From contig JAGVVL010000009.1 of NCBI GenBank assembly GCA_018287875.1, positions 248,001 through 312,000 on the forward strand: a stretch of DNA of 64,000 nucleotides, written 5' to 3'. Source of the DNA: Nigrospora sphaerica. Lineage: Eukaryota > Ascomycota > Sordariomycetes > Amphisphaeriales > Apiosporaceae. Made by a program: the position numbers and the translations under genes. A model generated the notes under the pieces. The model was not told the DNA's origin, ran no database searches, and was given only the letters and a program-made list of their open reading frames with translations. Below are positions 1 to 11,163 of this stretch, one piece after another. Within the stretch, counting starts at the first letter, position 1. Every line of letters starts with the position of its first letter.

Positions 1-1
1 G

Positions 2-898
2 GCCGCGACGGGCGCCATGCAGTACTCGGTGTGTCAGGCCCGGGGCGGCTGGCGGGCGGGCGGCGCGTGGACCGGCCTCGGGGGCCGCCGCTTCGTCTAC
101 CAGCCGACCGTCGCCGTCAGCAACCGCGGGGCCGTCACCGTCATGGCCGTGGGCGCCGACGGCTACCTGCACTACAACGAGCTGGTCGGATCGCACCCGG
201 AGCCCAGATGGGACGGGTGGCGCATCGTGGCCAGCGGCTTCGCCGGCGAGGTCGCCCTGGCGCCCCCGCGCCTCCGCGAGCATCGCGAGCACCCCGTCTA
301 CCTGGTTGGGCTCAAGGACGGCCAGTACCAGTACGCCAAGGCCCTGCGCGGGCCCTTCAACTTTGGTCCCCTGGGGGTCCCCGACCTGTGCCGCGGCCGG
401 GAGCTGGGCTGGCCGCGCCTCCTCCAGCACTACGGCGACCCGGCCCAGCTGTTCGTCGCGTGCGCCGGGCGCGTCTGGAACAAGGCCTACGACCACGCGA
501 CGGGCACGTGGTCGGCCCAGTGGCGGGCCTTTGGCGACGGGCCCCCGGGCCTGCACCACCTCGCGCACGGGCAGGCCGCCACGACGGCCCGCCTGCTCTC
601 GCGCGCATCCGACGGCTGCGTCTACCACATTGGGCGCCACGGCATCGTGGGCCCGGACCAGCCGCTCTGGGACCCCTGGCAGAAGCTCTGGTGCCCCGCG
701 GTGCCGCGGAATCTGACCGCCGACGATGCGCGCGACTTGACGCTGGCCGTGGCCGAACGGCCCGACTCGCTTGTCAGCGTGCTGATTGGCGACGTCGGCG
801 GCGAGCTGTATTACAACCGCTTGCTGTCGCTGTCCTTTCACGAAGACGGCAGTATACACGCCGCCCAGCCTTTCGAGACGGTGGAGCGTCCCGAGTAG
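2..898 (+). CDS. PLL-like beta-propeller protein, 5' partial
   Basis: The reading frame is open from the left window edge (five codons precede the first Met at 17) to TAG at 896-898, so the N-terminus is probably outside the window. About 298 residues are visible. They carry recurring propeller-like units: hydrophobic strands followed by DG-Y/W motifs (GADGYLHYNE, KDGQYQYAK, SDGCVYHIG, GGELYYNR), with W-x2-W segments between. This resembles the fungal PLL-like / fucose-lectin-type or sialidase-fold propellers, which bind glycans or act as interaction platforms; ligand and location cannot be told. The gene is very GC-rich and ends about 80 bp before a pogo insertion. No signal peptide can be judged because the start is missing. 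The family call is by pattern only. Confidence 0.6.
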   Translation, partial: AATGAMQYSVCQARGGWRAGGAWTGLGGRRFVYQPTVAVSNRGAVTVMAVGADGYLHYNELVGSHPEPRWDGWRIVASGFAGEVALAPPRLREHREHPVYLVGLKDGQYQYAKALRGPFNFGPLGVPDLCRGRELGWPRLLQHYGDPAQLFVACAGRVWNKAYDHATGTWSAQWRAFGDGPPGLHHLAHGQAATTARLLSRASDGCVYHIGRHGIVGPDQPLWDPWQKLWCPAVPRNLTADDARDLTLAVAERPDSLVSVLIGDVGGELYYNRLLSLSFHEDGSIHAAQPFETVERPE

Positions 899-980
899 GA
901 GTTGGACCGATCCCTAGATGTGAAAGGAACCTTAGAGGCACCCAACCGTAGCTTCTGCCTGTCCATGCTGCCGAGTGTTA

Positions 981-2843
981 AGTTCGAGGACCCCCATTTG
1001 GCCCCCCCCCCCCACATTTGGGCCCCTTTAGCTTAATCGTACGAAAATTAACCTTCCTACTTCAACCGACTACATATTCCTAATTCATAACAACCAGGAT
1101 ACAAGAACCAGCCTCACTTAGGCTTTCGCTATCGCTCTCTTGATCTAGACCACTTTCAATTTCCCTAACTGCCAATTGAGCCCGGTGGATGTCTTCGATA
1201 TTCACGAACTTCGAATTAGGGCTTAAATCCACCTTCTTTCTCTTCCTTGGTTTAATAGCCTCAATCTTAGCTTCGAGAGCCTGGATCTGCCTTTGGGCAG
1301 TAGCCAATTGGACGTTTTTCTCATCAAAGGCCTTTTGAATCTTCCGGAAAAGTAGCCGTTGAGTGGTTGAGTGTTCCGCTAGCTGGTTCGAAAGCTGTAC
1401 TTGGTCCTTGAAGTCCGACGTCTTCTTTGGAGTAGACCAAACCACTGTAGAGGTACTGGATCTCTTTTTAGGTGTTGAGAAGACTCTGTTTAAGTGGGAT
1501 TGCTTCGATTCTGTCGTGCTAGGTGTTATTTGGTGTGCATTTTGAACTAAATTCCGACTGAGAAGCGGCTTAGCTATACTCACCGGCCAGAGACCGGCGG
1601 CTTTCCACCCATTCCGGATATTCTGGCCGGTAAGACCAGCTAAGCGAGCCTTCTGGTAGCAGGCAAGAAAATTTCGCTTGCCAACTACCGTTGAGTCCGT
1701 TAACTGAGTCAGAAATCCGAGCTCTTTCCGGTACGCCGATTTTAAAGAACTGAAAACGGCTAAATCGAGAGGTTGGAGGACGTGAGAGGTATGAGGGGGC
1801 GAAAAGAGAAGGTAAATCCGATGAGAGAAGCACTGAAACATAAAATCAGTTGTTGTATGGCTGCCATGGCCGTCCATAACGAGTAGGCGGTACTCGGAAG
1901 GGTCCTTAGGGGCAGTATTCGGGATGAAGACCTTCTCGAGCCACTCGAGTGCTGTTTGGTCTGTGATCCATCCGTTTTCGGTTGCAGTAAACTTCCAGCC
2001 TTTGAATTGGCTTAAATCGAGCGGGAACCATTGCTGTTGAACCGTCTTGCCCTTAAAAATGACCAATGGGGGCAGGGCATGGCCTTGGGCGGAGATGCAT
2101 TCGACGAAGGACGTCCAAGCACGAGAACCAGGCTGTTTCTTTCGGACTGAGCGTTTTTCCGAACCTCCAAGTACTAGACCGTTCGATCCAGCACCTTCTA
2201 GGAGTCCTGCTTCATCCATGTTGTGTCGGTTAGCCGGTTTCACCCTCTGGATCTCCGGCAGCTGAAGATACCGGAACCATGGGCGAATTACCTCGACTGA
2301 GGCGCCATTAACACGCTGCGAGTCGATAGACCGGCTCTTCTGAACCCTTACAGCTGGGTTCCTGCGTAGGAAGGCCTGCAGCCACCTCTTTCCGAGTGGC
2401 TCGCTGTCGCCCTGAGCCCGGAGGATGCGTTCGGCGAACTCCTTGACTTGGGCGTGTGAAGGTGGAAGCCCTAGGGCAGCTTGGGTCAGGATCCAAGTCG
2501 TAAGTAGCTCTTCTTGGACTGGTCTAAGCCTCTGCTGGTATGCGAAGGCTTCCGACCTGCGTTGATGTCCTTTAATTCGGTTTCTAAGTGTCGACCTCGG
2601 AATTCCGTATTCTTGAGCGGATTGCTGGACTGAAGCCCCATTAGCGACGAAATCGAGAGCACTTCGGAGATCTTGTTCGTTGTATGGCTTTATCTTTGAT
2701 TATTACAATTCTAACCTAAGTTATATGTCATTTGGAGAAAAATTGGCGAAGAAACAAAAGATATCAATTCGGGTGGCTGGGATGGCGGTGAATATTTTAG
2801 GGTGGCCAAAAGTGGGGGGTGGCCAAATGGGGGTCACCTAACT
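981..2843 (-). mobile_element. pogo/Fot1-type DNA transposon, copy 1
   Basis: The 1863-bp element is bounded by TA duplications (979-980 and 2844-2845). Its imperfect terminal inverted repeats begin AGTTCGAGGACCCCCATTTG on the left and AGTTAGGTGACCCCCATTTG on the right (read inward). It carries one transposase frame on the minus strand. The second copy at 58958-60817 has the same ends and the same coding length. Its right end touches the truncated 5' end of a LINE, so it either landed in that LINE or marks a deletion endpoint. Confidence 0.9.
1080..2693 (-). pseudogene. pogo/Fot1 DDE transposase, start codon lost
   Basis: The frame is open for 537 codons and is colinear with the copy at 59108. 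It has an N-terminal psq/CENP-B-type HTH, then a DDE domain with NMDEAG, VMDGHGSH and LQPLDLAVF (three catalytic Asp), then a basic C-terminal coiled-coil tail. The codon matching the partner's ATG is ATA (2691-2693), and an in-frame stop lies three codons upstream, so normal initiation is lost. The first downstream ATG (in NMDEAG) would remove the whole DNA-binding domain. The ATG-to-ATA change is a CpA-to-TpA change on the other strand, as RIP would make. This copy has CAG where the partner has its TAG stop, so the two copies are broken differently. Confidence 0.85.
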
Positions 2844-2845
2844 TA

Positions 2846-3578
2846 ATTCCCGGCTGCCCGACACAACTCTCTAACGTCTTTGGCGAGACATTCGAGACCG
2901 ACACTCTTACGAGACGAAGTTCTTGCGCAAACTGGCATCGAGCCAGTAAGCGTACGCTGGTCGCGACAGGAACCGATTCCGGGGACGAACAAGAGATCAT
3001 GCATCGCCTCGTTCTTACATAAAGTTCGCCCGTTCCGGCTCTTCGGGGCGAGTGGGCCCGCCCGGCTGATTGAGAAACGAACGCCTCCCAGCCGCCACAA
3101 CCCAGGATGCCAAGGATACCATCCGAGCCGGGTGTGTACAAGAACCGAAAGGTGCGAGAACTGCAGCGCCCGGCTCCCGGCAGGACATGAACACCCGCAG
3201 CCGTGCCAGGAACGCCCACGATGTGCGAACTGCTACGGGCCAGCTCCATCGAGCCACGAGAACTGCCCGGCGAAGCCAGTGGTGAAACACGGAAAGCTAG
3301 TACGCCCGACGCGAAACGAGCTCGCGAAGATCCACCAGACGGGTAACTTGCTCTATAAGGCAGCCCAACCGCAAGGAACAAGCCAGGGAGGCAACACACT
3401 GGAGGAAACCAGCCCGGGATTAGACACGCTTAATGTCGACAGGAGCACCGTCGATGCGGCCATAGATGACCCAACTCATATGCCTATAGAAGCCCTAAGA
3501 AGACAACCTCAGCCCTCCCAAAAGAACAAGACGAAGCGCAGCCAACGGAACATCCCACGCATCAACTACCATGAATAG
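2846..3578 (+). pseudogene. LINE ORF1 (Gag-like) C-terminal part, frameshifted
   Basis: The C-terminal part of a LINE ORF1, an RNA-binding chaperone-like protein. Three CCHC-like zinc knuckles are visible: CQGYHPSRVC, CENC...HEHPQPC and CANCYGPAPSSHENC. Upstream, similarity runs through a segment with KVRPFRLF. The residues just right of the pogo junction (GCPTQLSNVFGETFETDTL) lie in a different frame from the rest, so there is an indel near 2905-2912. The ORF stop TAG (3576-3578) overlaps the start of ORF2 (ATG 3571-3573) within ATGAATAG, an arrangement typical of termination-reinitiation in two-ORF LINEs. The related ORF1 at 46935-48590 shares the VRPFKLF/VRPFRLF block. Confidence 0.8.
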
Positions 3579-6500
3579 GGAAAGCGATCGAACACACTCG
3601 ATACGCACTAGACCAGGGCGACAAGTCCTACAGGTAGCGCAGGCCAACGTAGGCAAATCGCCGCCGGCACACACGGCCTTACTACAGCAATGCTGGGAGG
3701 ACCACAAAGACGTGATCCTTGTGCAGGAGCCATCCGTCATAAACGACGGCAGGAACAAATTTAACTCGCACCCAGGCTACAGTGCTTACGTTCTAGTCGA
3801 TAGCTGGGACAGCATCGCTGCTCAGCCCCGGGTCATGACCTATGTCCGGAAAGACATCAGGTTGAAGACGAGGCAAAAGCGGCCATGGAAGTCTAGAGAC
3901 CTCCTATGGCTGGAGATCGACCACTTCACCTTGATTAATATTTACAGACCCCCACATGAACCGCTAAGTCAGGCGACAGGACTTCTCTTAAGCCTGCGAC
4001 CACCGACCCAATGCTTGGTCGCAGAGGACTTCAACGCATAGTACAGCGCTTGGGACCCAGACGTGCCCCAAACTTGGAACGGGGAGATTGAGGTCCACGA
4101 CTGGGCCATCGCTAACGGGTTCAGCTACATTGGCGAGATAGGGACCCCAACACACGCAGCGGGACGAACCATCGACTTAGCCTTCTCTAACATTCCTTTT
4201 ACGGCAGCGGAGGTGGACCTAAGGCTTCGGACAGGAGCAGACCACGAAACGATCCGAATCTTGATTCCCCGAAGCGACCAGACACTGGGAACACAGTTCC
4301 GGTACTCGATACCAGATAATAAACTCGAAGCTTTTGCCGGCCTAGTCGCGCTCGGCGCACAAAGCCTCACGCCATTTCTCCCAATACCGACAGCGGATCA
4401 ACTGGACCAACGGGCAACGGAGATCCTAGCCCTCCTACGCAGAGCGCTAGAAACGATCGGGAAGCAGCCAACTAGGAACGGTCACAATGCGCCATGGTGG
4501 ACCGACGCCTGCCGGGAAGCTCGGGACGCGTTTCGACGAGCAAGACGACACCACCAAGGGGACTGGAGACACTTAGAAGAACGAAGACACTTCCTCGCGG
4601 TTATACGGAAAGAAAAGCGGGAATATTGGCGACGGCAAATCGATTCTATCCAGTCCGATCAAGACCTATATGAGGTCGTCCAATGGCATAAATTACAGCC
4701 CACCTTACATGCACCTCCTCTAGTTATCGGGGACAAGACGATCGAAGACACGGAAGAGAAGGCACACGCCCTACGCAAGGCCCTTCTAGGGCGATTCACG
4801 GACGCCGAAGACCTCGAGGACGACCCTCTTAAGATCCCGACGGTACCACGGCGCATCCTGCCCTGGAGCACCCACATATCTAGGGAGGAGCTGGCAGCCG
4901 CCACAATCGCGGTGAAGAGCACTTCGCCCGGGACCGATGGAATCTCGGTACGGCTGCTGAAAGCATGCTGGGAGGCCATCCAAGAACCCGTACGGTCCCT
5001 CTTCCAAGCCTGCCTACGGATCGGTCACCACCCACGCCCGTTCCGCACAGCCGAGGTCGTGATGCTTCGGAAGCCGAACAAGAAAGACCTCTCGAACCCC
5101 CGCTCCTGGCGACCGATCGCGCTTCTCTCCTGCCTCGGGAAAGGCCTCGAGAGACTCGTAGCTAGACGAATAGCGAACACCACGCTCTTATATAAGGTGG
5201 TCAGCCCATAACAGGCCGGCGCCTTGCCGACACGGGCAGCCTCAGACCTCCTCGCCTGCCTAACACACGAGATCGAGCATTCCCTAGAGAACAAAGGCAC
5301 AGCCTCGATTCTCACCGTGGACGTGAAGGGCGCATTCGACGCTACCCTCAAGAGGCGGCTCATGCTTCGTATGAGGCAACAGGGTTGGGCAACCCAGCTT
5401 ATTAAGTTTGTCGGCTCCTTCATGGAAGAGAGACAAGCACGGGTCCGACTCGACGACGTCACAACAAAGCCACAGGCAATCCAATGCGGCCTACCACAGG
5501 AGTCCCCAGCCTCCCCCGTCCTCTTCCTTCTGTACATTGCAGACATCCTACTCGAGGACACAAGATACCGTTTTGGGTATGCGGACGATATATGCTTTTA
5601 CCTAGCTAGCAAGTCCCTACACGACAACGCACGACAGCTAGCGAAGGACTTAAACGATGTCCTCAACTGGGGCAAGGGAAACAAAGTCACCATCGACCCG
5701 GACAAAAGCGAGCTGCTCCATTTCACATGCATAAAGAACCCAGGGGAACTCCCTAGCGTGACGGCACGGGACCATGGGCTGACCATACACGCCTCGGCCC
5801 AGCCTATACGATGGCTCGGCGTCTGGTTTGACTCGAAACTTCGGTTCACGGAGCACGTGAAGAGGAGAGCGGCACAAGCGCGAAACGTCGTACGACACCT
5901 TCGGAACCTAGCCAACACCCAGCAAGGCCCTTCGCCAAGAGCCCTACGGAAGGTCATCTTTACCTGCGTTCTCCCTATCCTCACATACGGGGCTGAGGCA
6001 TGGTACGAGGGACGCACGAAGACACGAAATTTTGCTAGCCGACAACACAATACGGAGGTGCCGACCCGACAAGAGGCACACATAGACGAAATAGACAGGG
6101 TCCTAAGGGAGGCCATACGGGCTGTTCTGCCTGTATGGAAGACAACACCAATAGCTACGCTATATAGGGACGCAGGTGTCCCAACGGCGCGAATCGCATT
6201 AGAAGCGGCGTTCTATCGCTTCGGACAACGGCTCCAGTCAATGGACAACAGCCATATGCTAACAGCGCGGACGGCGCTGCGGCCCTATCTATCAGGCCGC
6301 GGCTACGGCTCTTTCCAGCCTACGCGAACCAGGCTCCAGAGAGCGGCCAGACTCCTACCTACCATCCCGAGGCCACAGTACCTCCTAAAAAGTTACATGT
6401 CTAAACCGGACCCGCAGAAGGACAAGAAAACAGCGGCGAAGGAGTTCATAGCGTGGCAATCAAAGCTTCCCGACACCCACCTCGTCGTCTTCTCGGACGG

Positions 6501-7332
6501 GTCGAAAGGACCGGACGAGGCAGTCGGCTGGGGTTTCGTGATCTACAAAAACAGTCGGAAAATAAGACAAGGAAAAGGCCGACTAGGCCTAGCGGAAGTC
6601 TTTGGCGGAGAGGCCGTAGGAGCGTGGCAAGGTCTACGTCAAGCCCACCGGACCAACCCAGGCGCGACAATCCACGTTTGCCTAGACAACACCTCGGTTA
6701 TCCAAGGCCTCACGGGAACCGCACCGAAAAGCTCGCAAGAAGTTTTCCTCGCCTTTCAGGAGCTAGCGACCATAGCCGACGTCCGCATTCGATGGGTGCC
6801 AAGTCATGAGGGGATTCAAGGGAACGAAGAGGCCGACAAGCTAGCGAAGGAAGGGGCCGCACTCCTAGCACGCCGGTCAGCCCAAGCTACGTACGCAGGC
6901 GTGAAGCGATTCCGAAAAACAAGTATACGAGAACAATTCACGAAGTGGTGGGAGGAGGCCTCCCAAGGCTGTAAGCGCTACCGAGAGCTTAAATTCACCG
7001 ACGCTACCCTTAAGGTGCCAAAGGAGCTGGACCTCCTTAAACGGACACTCCACAACTTTCTTGCGCTCCGATTAAGACACGGGGACTTCGACGGGTACTA
7101 TAAGAAATTCCAACATCCCCAGAACGACCGATGCACCTGCCGAATGTTACGAACACCGGAGCATCTAGTCTACTGCCGCAAAACAAGAAGGCAACAGGCC
7201 CGTTGGCCGAAGTTCGACCCCGAACCGAAAACCTTAAGGGAATACTGGCAACGGCTGATACACGACCCGGAGAGGTTCCAGCTCTTTATAACGCTAACGA
7301 AGTACTACGAAGATATATGCCCCCACCGGTAG
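3571..7332 (+). pseudogene. LINE ORF2: endonuclease, reverse transcriptase, RNase H (two nonsense codons)
   Basis: The replication protein of the LINE. Endonuclease motifs: QANVGK near the start, VQEPS, and EDFNA where GDFN is usual. RT blocks: GKGLERL, VDVKGAFD (catalytic Asp), LPQESPASP and FGYADD. RNase H: VVFSDGSK, GEAVGAW, CLDNTS and VPSHEGIQGNEEAD. A Cys motif (CTCRMLRTPEHLVYC) closes the protein. TAG at 4039-4041 cuts the endonuclease right after DFNA, and TAA at 5209-5211 sits where LINE copy 2 has CAG. The normally invariant Gly of LPQGSP is Glu here (Gly in copy 2), which by itself should cripple the polymerase. Apart from these sites the frame is open. Confidence 0.9.
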
Positions 7333-7559
7333 GTCGTAGAGGGTACTCTTCATGAAGCAGAAGCTTTAAATACGGAGAAAGCGCCGGGAACGAGCTCGCA
7401 CGGAGGAGCCACGGAGACGGTTAGACCAAAATTTTGCCTTTTGGGCTCGACATGCGGGATATCTCGTGTACATGTAGATAGACTCTCGCACGCCAGATGC
7501 CCCTCGGGAGGCGGGACAATGTCCCAACGTGGCGATAATACAACAACAACAACAACAAC

Positions 7560-8186
7560 TTATCTAACTGGCTGTTTTATGCTAACAATCACCTCATAAG
7601 CTGCTCTTCCCTACACTTTGCACCAGCGCTAACCATCATTTATCTGCTCTTCCGTCGCTACGTCACACACGCCCATTGGACTATCCCGTACTCTTTCCCG
7701 CTTTCGTACCAATACTGTGGGTCCCGAGTTGTCCCCATTTGACACAAGCCTTTGTTAGCAAGCCTCGAAGATAGCAACTGGACGTAGCAAAGCAGACGGC
7801 GAAGACGGGCTGTCTTGCCGTGGAAATAAAGGGATGTCGCTTAGGGTGCATCTACTATGAGAATTTAGTGCTGTGCTTAGCTTACCTCGCTAAGGCGTGT
7901 GCCACTACAAGCCCGACTTTACATGTTCACAGAGCCGGGTCGGGGTGCTTACAAGACAGCGGCATTTAAGTCCATGACATACTTGCTACTGCTAATATAA
8001 GGAGGTGTCCCATGCCAGTTGCTATTCGGGTGAGAGTGGAATCAAGTTACGGAAGGGCCCATGGTTTATAGATTGCAGGTGTCTTTATACAGACTTAGGA
8101 AGGCGCAAAGACCACGCGTGAGCTTCATCCGTGACAGCAAAGAAGCAATGAAGATAAAGAGAGGGACGGACAGAACCGTTGTCGTC
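7560..8186. other. Intergenic, nothing recognised
   Basis: From the LINE tail to the stop of the next minus-strand gene. No frame of convincing length, no tRNA-like fold and no repeat shared with the rest of the window was seen. Confidence 0.5.
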
Positions 8187-8881
8187 CTATTCGAAATTTA
8201 AAAATTCGCCTTCTAAAAAGTTCTCGGCCGTTTTCGCTCTCGAGTCCTGCTCGATGACCGCTTGCAGTTGGGCTACCCAACCCTCCATCGTGCGGTTCAG
8301 TTCCTGGAAGCTGCACTAGCGTATTAGTAACCATTGCCTAATTTTATTACCTAGCGTACATACCCTTTCTCTACGGTCTGGGCGCTAGGTCGATCCTTAG
8401 TTATAACCTTAAGAGCGATGCAACTTACTTACAGCACTTTAATTCTGTATAGAGAATTAGAAAGAAGTGTATTGCGGCGGAGGATGTATCAAGACGACGT
8501 ACCTTTCATCAAGCTGCGTTAATTGCACAGATTGCTTGGCCATCTGGACCGCTAGTTGATCAACTGCCTCTGAGAGGCGTTTCGTCGCTCCTTGCGTGCT
8601 GGACTATGTCAGTCCACCTGCAGCTCCCGGGAGCGACACCTTGCGCACTCTGATGTCGAATCTAAGTCCAGATCGTCAAATGATGGGATGGCAGGGAGTC
8701 GATGGGCGACGGGTGGCCGGAAGTTGCGGGGCAGCGAATCGGTGCGGGACAGCGAATCGGTGCGGGACAGCGAATCGGTGCCGGGCAGCGAATCGGTGCG
8801 GACTCGCGCCGGGTGGGGCCGCCTAACGCCAGGAGCCATCGGCCGCGGTGCTAACCGAGCGTCTTCTCGGGGACGAAACAT
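8187..8881 (-). CDS. Coiled-coil protein with hexapeptide repeat, three exons
   Basis: Not a family I recognise. I infer three minus-strand exons: 8881-8640, 8598-8503 and 8310-8187, joined by GT-AG introns of 41 nt (with a CTGAC branch-like site) and 192 nt (donor GTACGT). Both joins keep frame (phase 2 into phase 2), giving 153 residues. The N-terminus is basic and Pro/Arg-rich. It leads into four copies of a hexapeptide TDSL(P/S)(G/R) encoded by an 18-bp tandem repeat, then an acidic stretch (FDDLDLDS), then two amphipathic helices with heptad-like spacing (RLSEAVDQLAVQMAKQS; ELNRTMEGWVAQLQAVIEQ). No signal peptide or membrane span. The plus-strand frame over the same repeat is a shadow. 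Exon phases argue for a real gene; the function is unknown. Confidence 0.5.
8731..8802 (-). repeat. 18-bp minisatellite, four units, coding
   Basis: Units start at 8731, 8749, 8767 and 8785 and differ at a few positions around the core CAGCGAATCGGTGC. The unit length is a multiple of three, so on the minus strand it encodes TDSL hexapeptides inside the gene above. Copy-number change would lengthen the protein without a frameshift. Confidence 0.9.
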
Positions 8882-9841
8882 GGTGCGCGGTTGGTGAAGA
8901 ACTGGGCATGTCCTGCGACGATGTCGCCCGTATTAATAGTCCCGGTCCTGGCGGCTCATGGGCGTTGTGGCATAAGCAGGCCATTCCTACCGCCAACCGT
9001 GATTGCTAGTGGCAAAAGGCCCATTCCGACGCGAGCTAGTTGAGTACGTACTCATGGCGATAGGTTGGCCCCAGACGTTAATTCTGGTCGTAGTAGATTC
9101 CTATATCTAGCGGCCTGTCTAGGCCATACGCCTCTAGGTGTTACGGTCTTGATTGGTATGTACCTTAGAAACTATGCGTAATTACGCTCCCTATTTTGGA
9201 AGGCAACGTCACTGGAGAATCTCTTAGTGCGCGGTGCAGGAACTGCAGCTATACTACGGCGCTTTGGTTCCCATCGGTGTCCTCACAGTATATCGCCATC
9301 AGGTGTTACGGCCTAGCAGTTGGTCCCTGCAGGGGTAGCGCTTATAGTGCAGAACTGGACAAATGACTCCAATAAATGGATTATTCCCGAAGCTTTTGCT
9401 TTATGCCTTAGCGGGCAGTTAGTCCAGACGCGCCGTATGTAACATGGGGGGTTTGTCAAACACAGCTAAAGAGACGGCGAACGGCCCACAACTTTCAGAC
9501 TAAATGTGGTACGGGTAAATCGAGCGCACTTAGGCCTGTGCCCGAAACGGCGCGTTGAAGACACAGATTAGAAAAGGACGCCAAGCCCTTCTCTAGTACG
9601 GAGCATGACTGCCATCGAAGATCTAGTTTTCAATGAGCTTGGATTTGGCCTACTGAATACGTACATGGAGATGCTAGAAGAAGTTCACTGTTCTTAGCCT
9701 GGCGGCGTATAATTAGCCAGCTCATAAGTCGTCTTACGCATACATACCGGGCCAGGTCTTTGCATTCTCTGCGAATGGTTCCATCTATTCCAATCACCCT
9801 CTATAGAAGCTGAACCCCTCTGTATGCCAGTCTTATCCAGC
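8882..9841. other. Intergenic with one dispersed repeat
   Basis: Between the two divergently oriented coiled-coil genes. Apart from the dispersed repeat at 9304-9444 I see no supported gene; a short frame at 9606-9698 lacks supporting exons. Confidence 0.5.
9304..9444 (+). repeat. Dispersed repeat family A, copy 1
   Basis: About 141 bp, starting TGTTACGGC and ending GTAACA, with the core ATTCCCGAAGCTTTTGC. Related copies lie at 33115-33258 (+), 18070-18185 (-) and 63790-63865 (-). The short inverted ends suggest a MITE-like or LTR-like unit, but no clear target duplication was found. Confidence 0.65.
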
Positions 9842-10222
9842 ATGGCGCCGACCTACCACGCTATGGATGCAAGAAAGAAGGCGCACCAACCACGGCCCTA
9901 CCCATACTCGCCTACGTTAGTCGACATCGAAGTTCGCAACCTTGGAGGTACGACAAGCACCTACGATATGGCACCCAAGAACATCTAAGCTATGAAAATC
10001 CCTATCTCCCACTAAGAGCGGTTGCTGGAGCTGTCGCGAGAAAACGGAAGGCTCAGGCAGGAAGCACTGTATTTTAGGGGTCTCACGAGGGAGGTCACGC
10101 CCCTTCTATCAGTGTTGCGGTATCACCTTGATGGACTCTCCTCCACTGTGCGTAAATGTAACGAAAATATTAACCAGGCCAATGCCCAGTGGGAAGGGGA
10201 GGAAAATGAAAGAAACCGCTAG
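9842..10222 (+). CDS. Small coiled-coil protein, two exons
   Basis: I infer exons 9842-9947 and 10017-10222 joined by a 69-nt intron (GTACGA...CTAAG). Phase 1 is kept (G + AG = Glu), giving 103 residues. The N-terminus is basic and Pro/Tyr-rich; from about residue 30 it is one long heptad-like helix (VRNLGERLLELSRENGRLRQ) rich in Leu, Glu and Arg. The N-R-L-R-Q-E pattern resembles the coiled coil of uncharacterised fungal proteins and, loosely, a leucine zipper without a basic region. No signal peptide or membrane span. It lies head-to-head with the coiled-coil gene at 8187-8881. Function unknown; a pairing role is a guess. Confidence 0.5.
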
Positions 10223-10984
10223 TGACGAGATGTTGGCAGGGTCAGCCTCGTTTCTTCCTATATATACCACCATTTGCCTTGGAGCAATAGGCGGTTCCGT
10301 CTTTTACCCCAGCCGGCTCAATGGTCTTGTCAACACGAGACCATTCGAGGATAACTTTAAGGCAGCAGTGTTGGAAAATACTGTTGTACGCCTCGGCAAC
10401 TGAACTGCGGCTGTGGAACTACTGTATCCTTACGTAGTTGAATCTGAAATAGAAATTGCTACCGTGTGCATGCTTTCTGATGCCCGAGCTCGCGAAGTAA
10501 GCTATGTTCTAACCAAATGGCAGTGGAACTAAGAAGAAAGAGAAACGGTAGGGATATATTGCCCATAGGAGGCAAATCAGTCTCAGTGTATATCTGTGTT
10601 GCTGTACACACACATATTCGTATACACACACGCGCACCCATGCGCGCGATCCATGGTCACCCGGGTGGCTGTGTCTAAAGGGCAACTACCGCCATTGGGC
10701 TTACAGTATTTGTGGCGTCGCCAGTTTTTTGTCTTCGGGTTTTAGCATCTCAGTTCGGGATCTACATCCGTGCTCTCGTACTGCTGTTAAAATCGTCGCT
10801 GTCGGAAGTCGAGCCACAGATGAGCAGGCGTGACGGAATGCACATAGACGGGAATACTGGACGTCCGTCCGTTAGTATGTACCATGTATTGCTTTAGTAG
10901 GCGAATCCCACTGTGCCTCTACTCATTACAGTGGTTTCGTTAGCAGATAAAGGGAACCGTTTACGGCTTAGCGAAGTGTTTAGT
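10223..10984. other. Intergenic, nothing convincing
   Basis: A short AC-rich stretch near 10605-10630 and a GGGCAACTA-containing motif at about 10656-10690, which recurs at 28328-28472. No supported gene. Confidence 0.4.
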
Positions 10985-11115
10985 AGCGCTAGATTACGAA
11001 TAGGGACTAGCACTATCAGACACCATAAGCCGAAAGTTTGTCATGTCCGAAGTAGTTTAATGTGTGTGCTCCTATATTAGATGCGGCACTTCTACTCCTA
11101 CTGTTCTAAGTAGGC
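10985..11115 (-). pseudogene. Gene fragment related to 37242-37470
   Basis: Read on the minus strand, this stretch shares a broken peptide with the fragment at 37242-37470: the blocks SDM(S/T)NFRL and VSD are kept and both end in a stop after YS. Here the frame carries additional stops, so it is a relic. Family unknown. Confidence 0.5.
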
Positions 11116-11163
11116 CGCTAGCAAACCTGACACTAGTGGGCGGGATCAAATCTGCTGCGGTTC

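Larger units (their letters stand above)
2846..7559 (+). mobile_element. Tad-like LINE, copy 1 (5'-truncated, decayed)
   Basis: Non-LTR retrotransposon in the order: ORF1 3' part with zinc knuckles, apurinic-type endonuclease, reverse transcriptase, RNase H, C-terminal Cys motif, 3' UTR (7333-7540) and a (CAA)n tail at 7541-7559. The 5' end is missing at the pogo junction. A second copy of the same family lies at 34270-37188 on the other strand and shares the 3' UTR. The endonuclease plus RNase H layout places it in the Tad/I-like group. Confidence 0.9.

Noticed and set aside
31..951. Long alternative frames over the first gene (31-951, 306-716, 357-608)
   Set aside because: Arg/Pro/Ala-rich shadow frames of a very GC-rich gene; the 17-898 frame has real propeller-like motifs.
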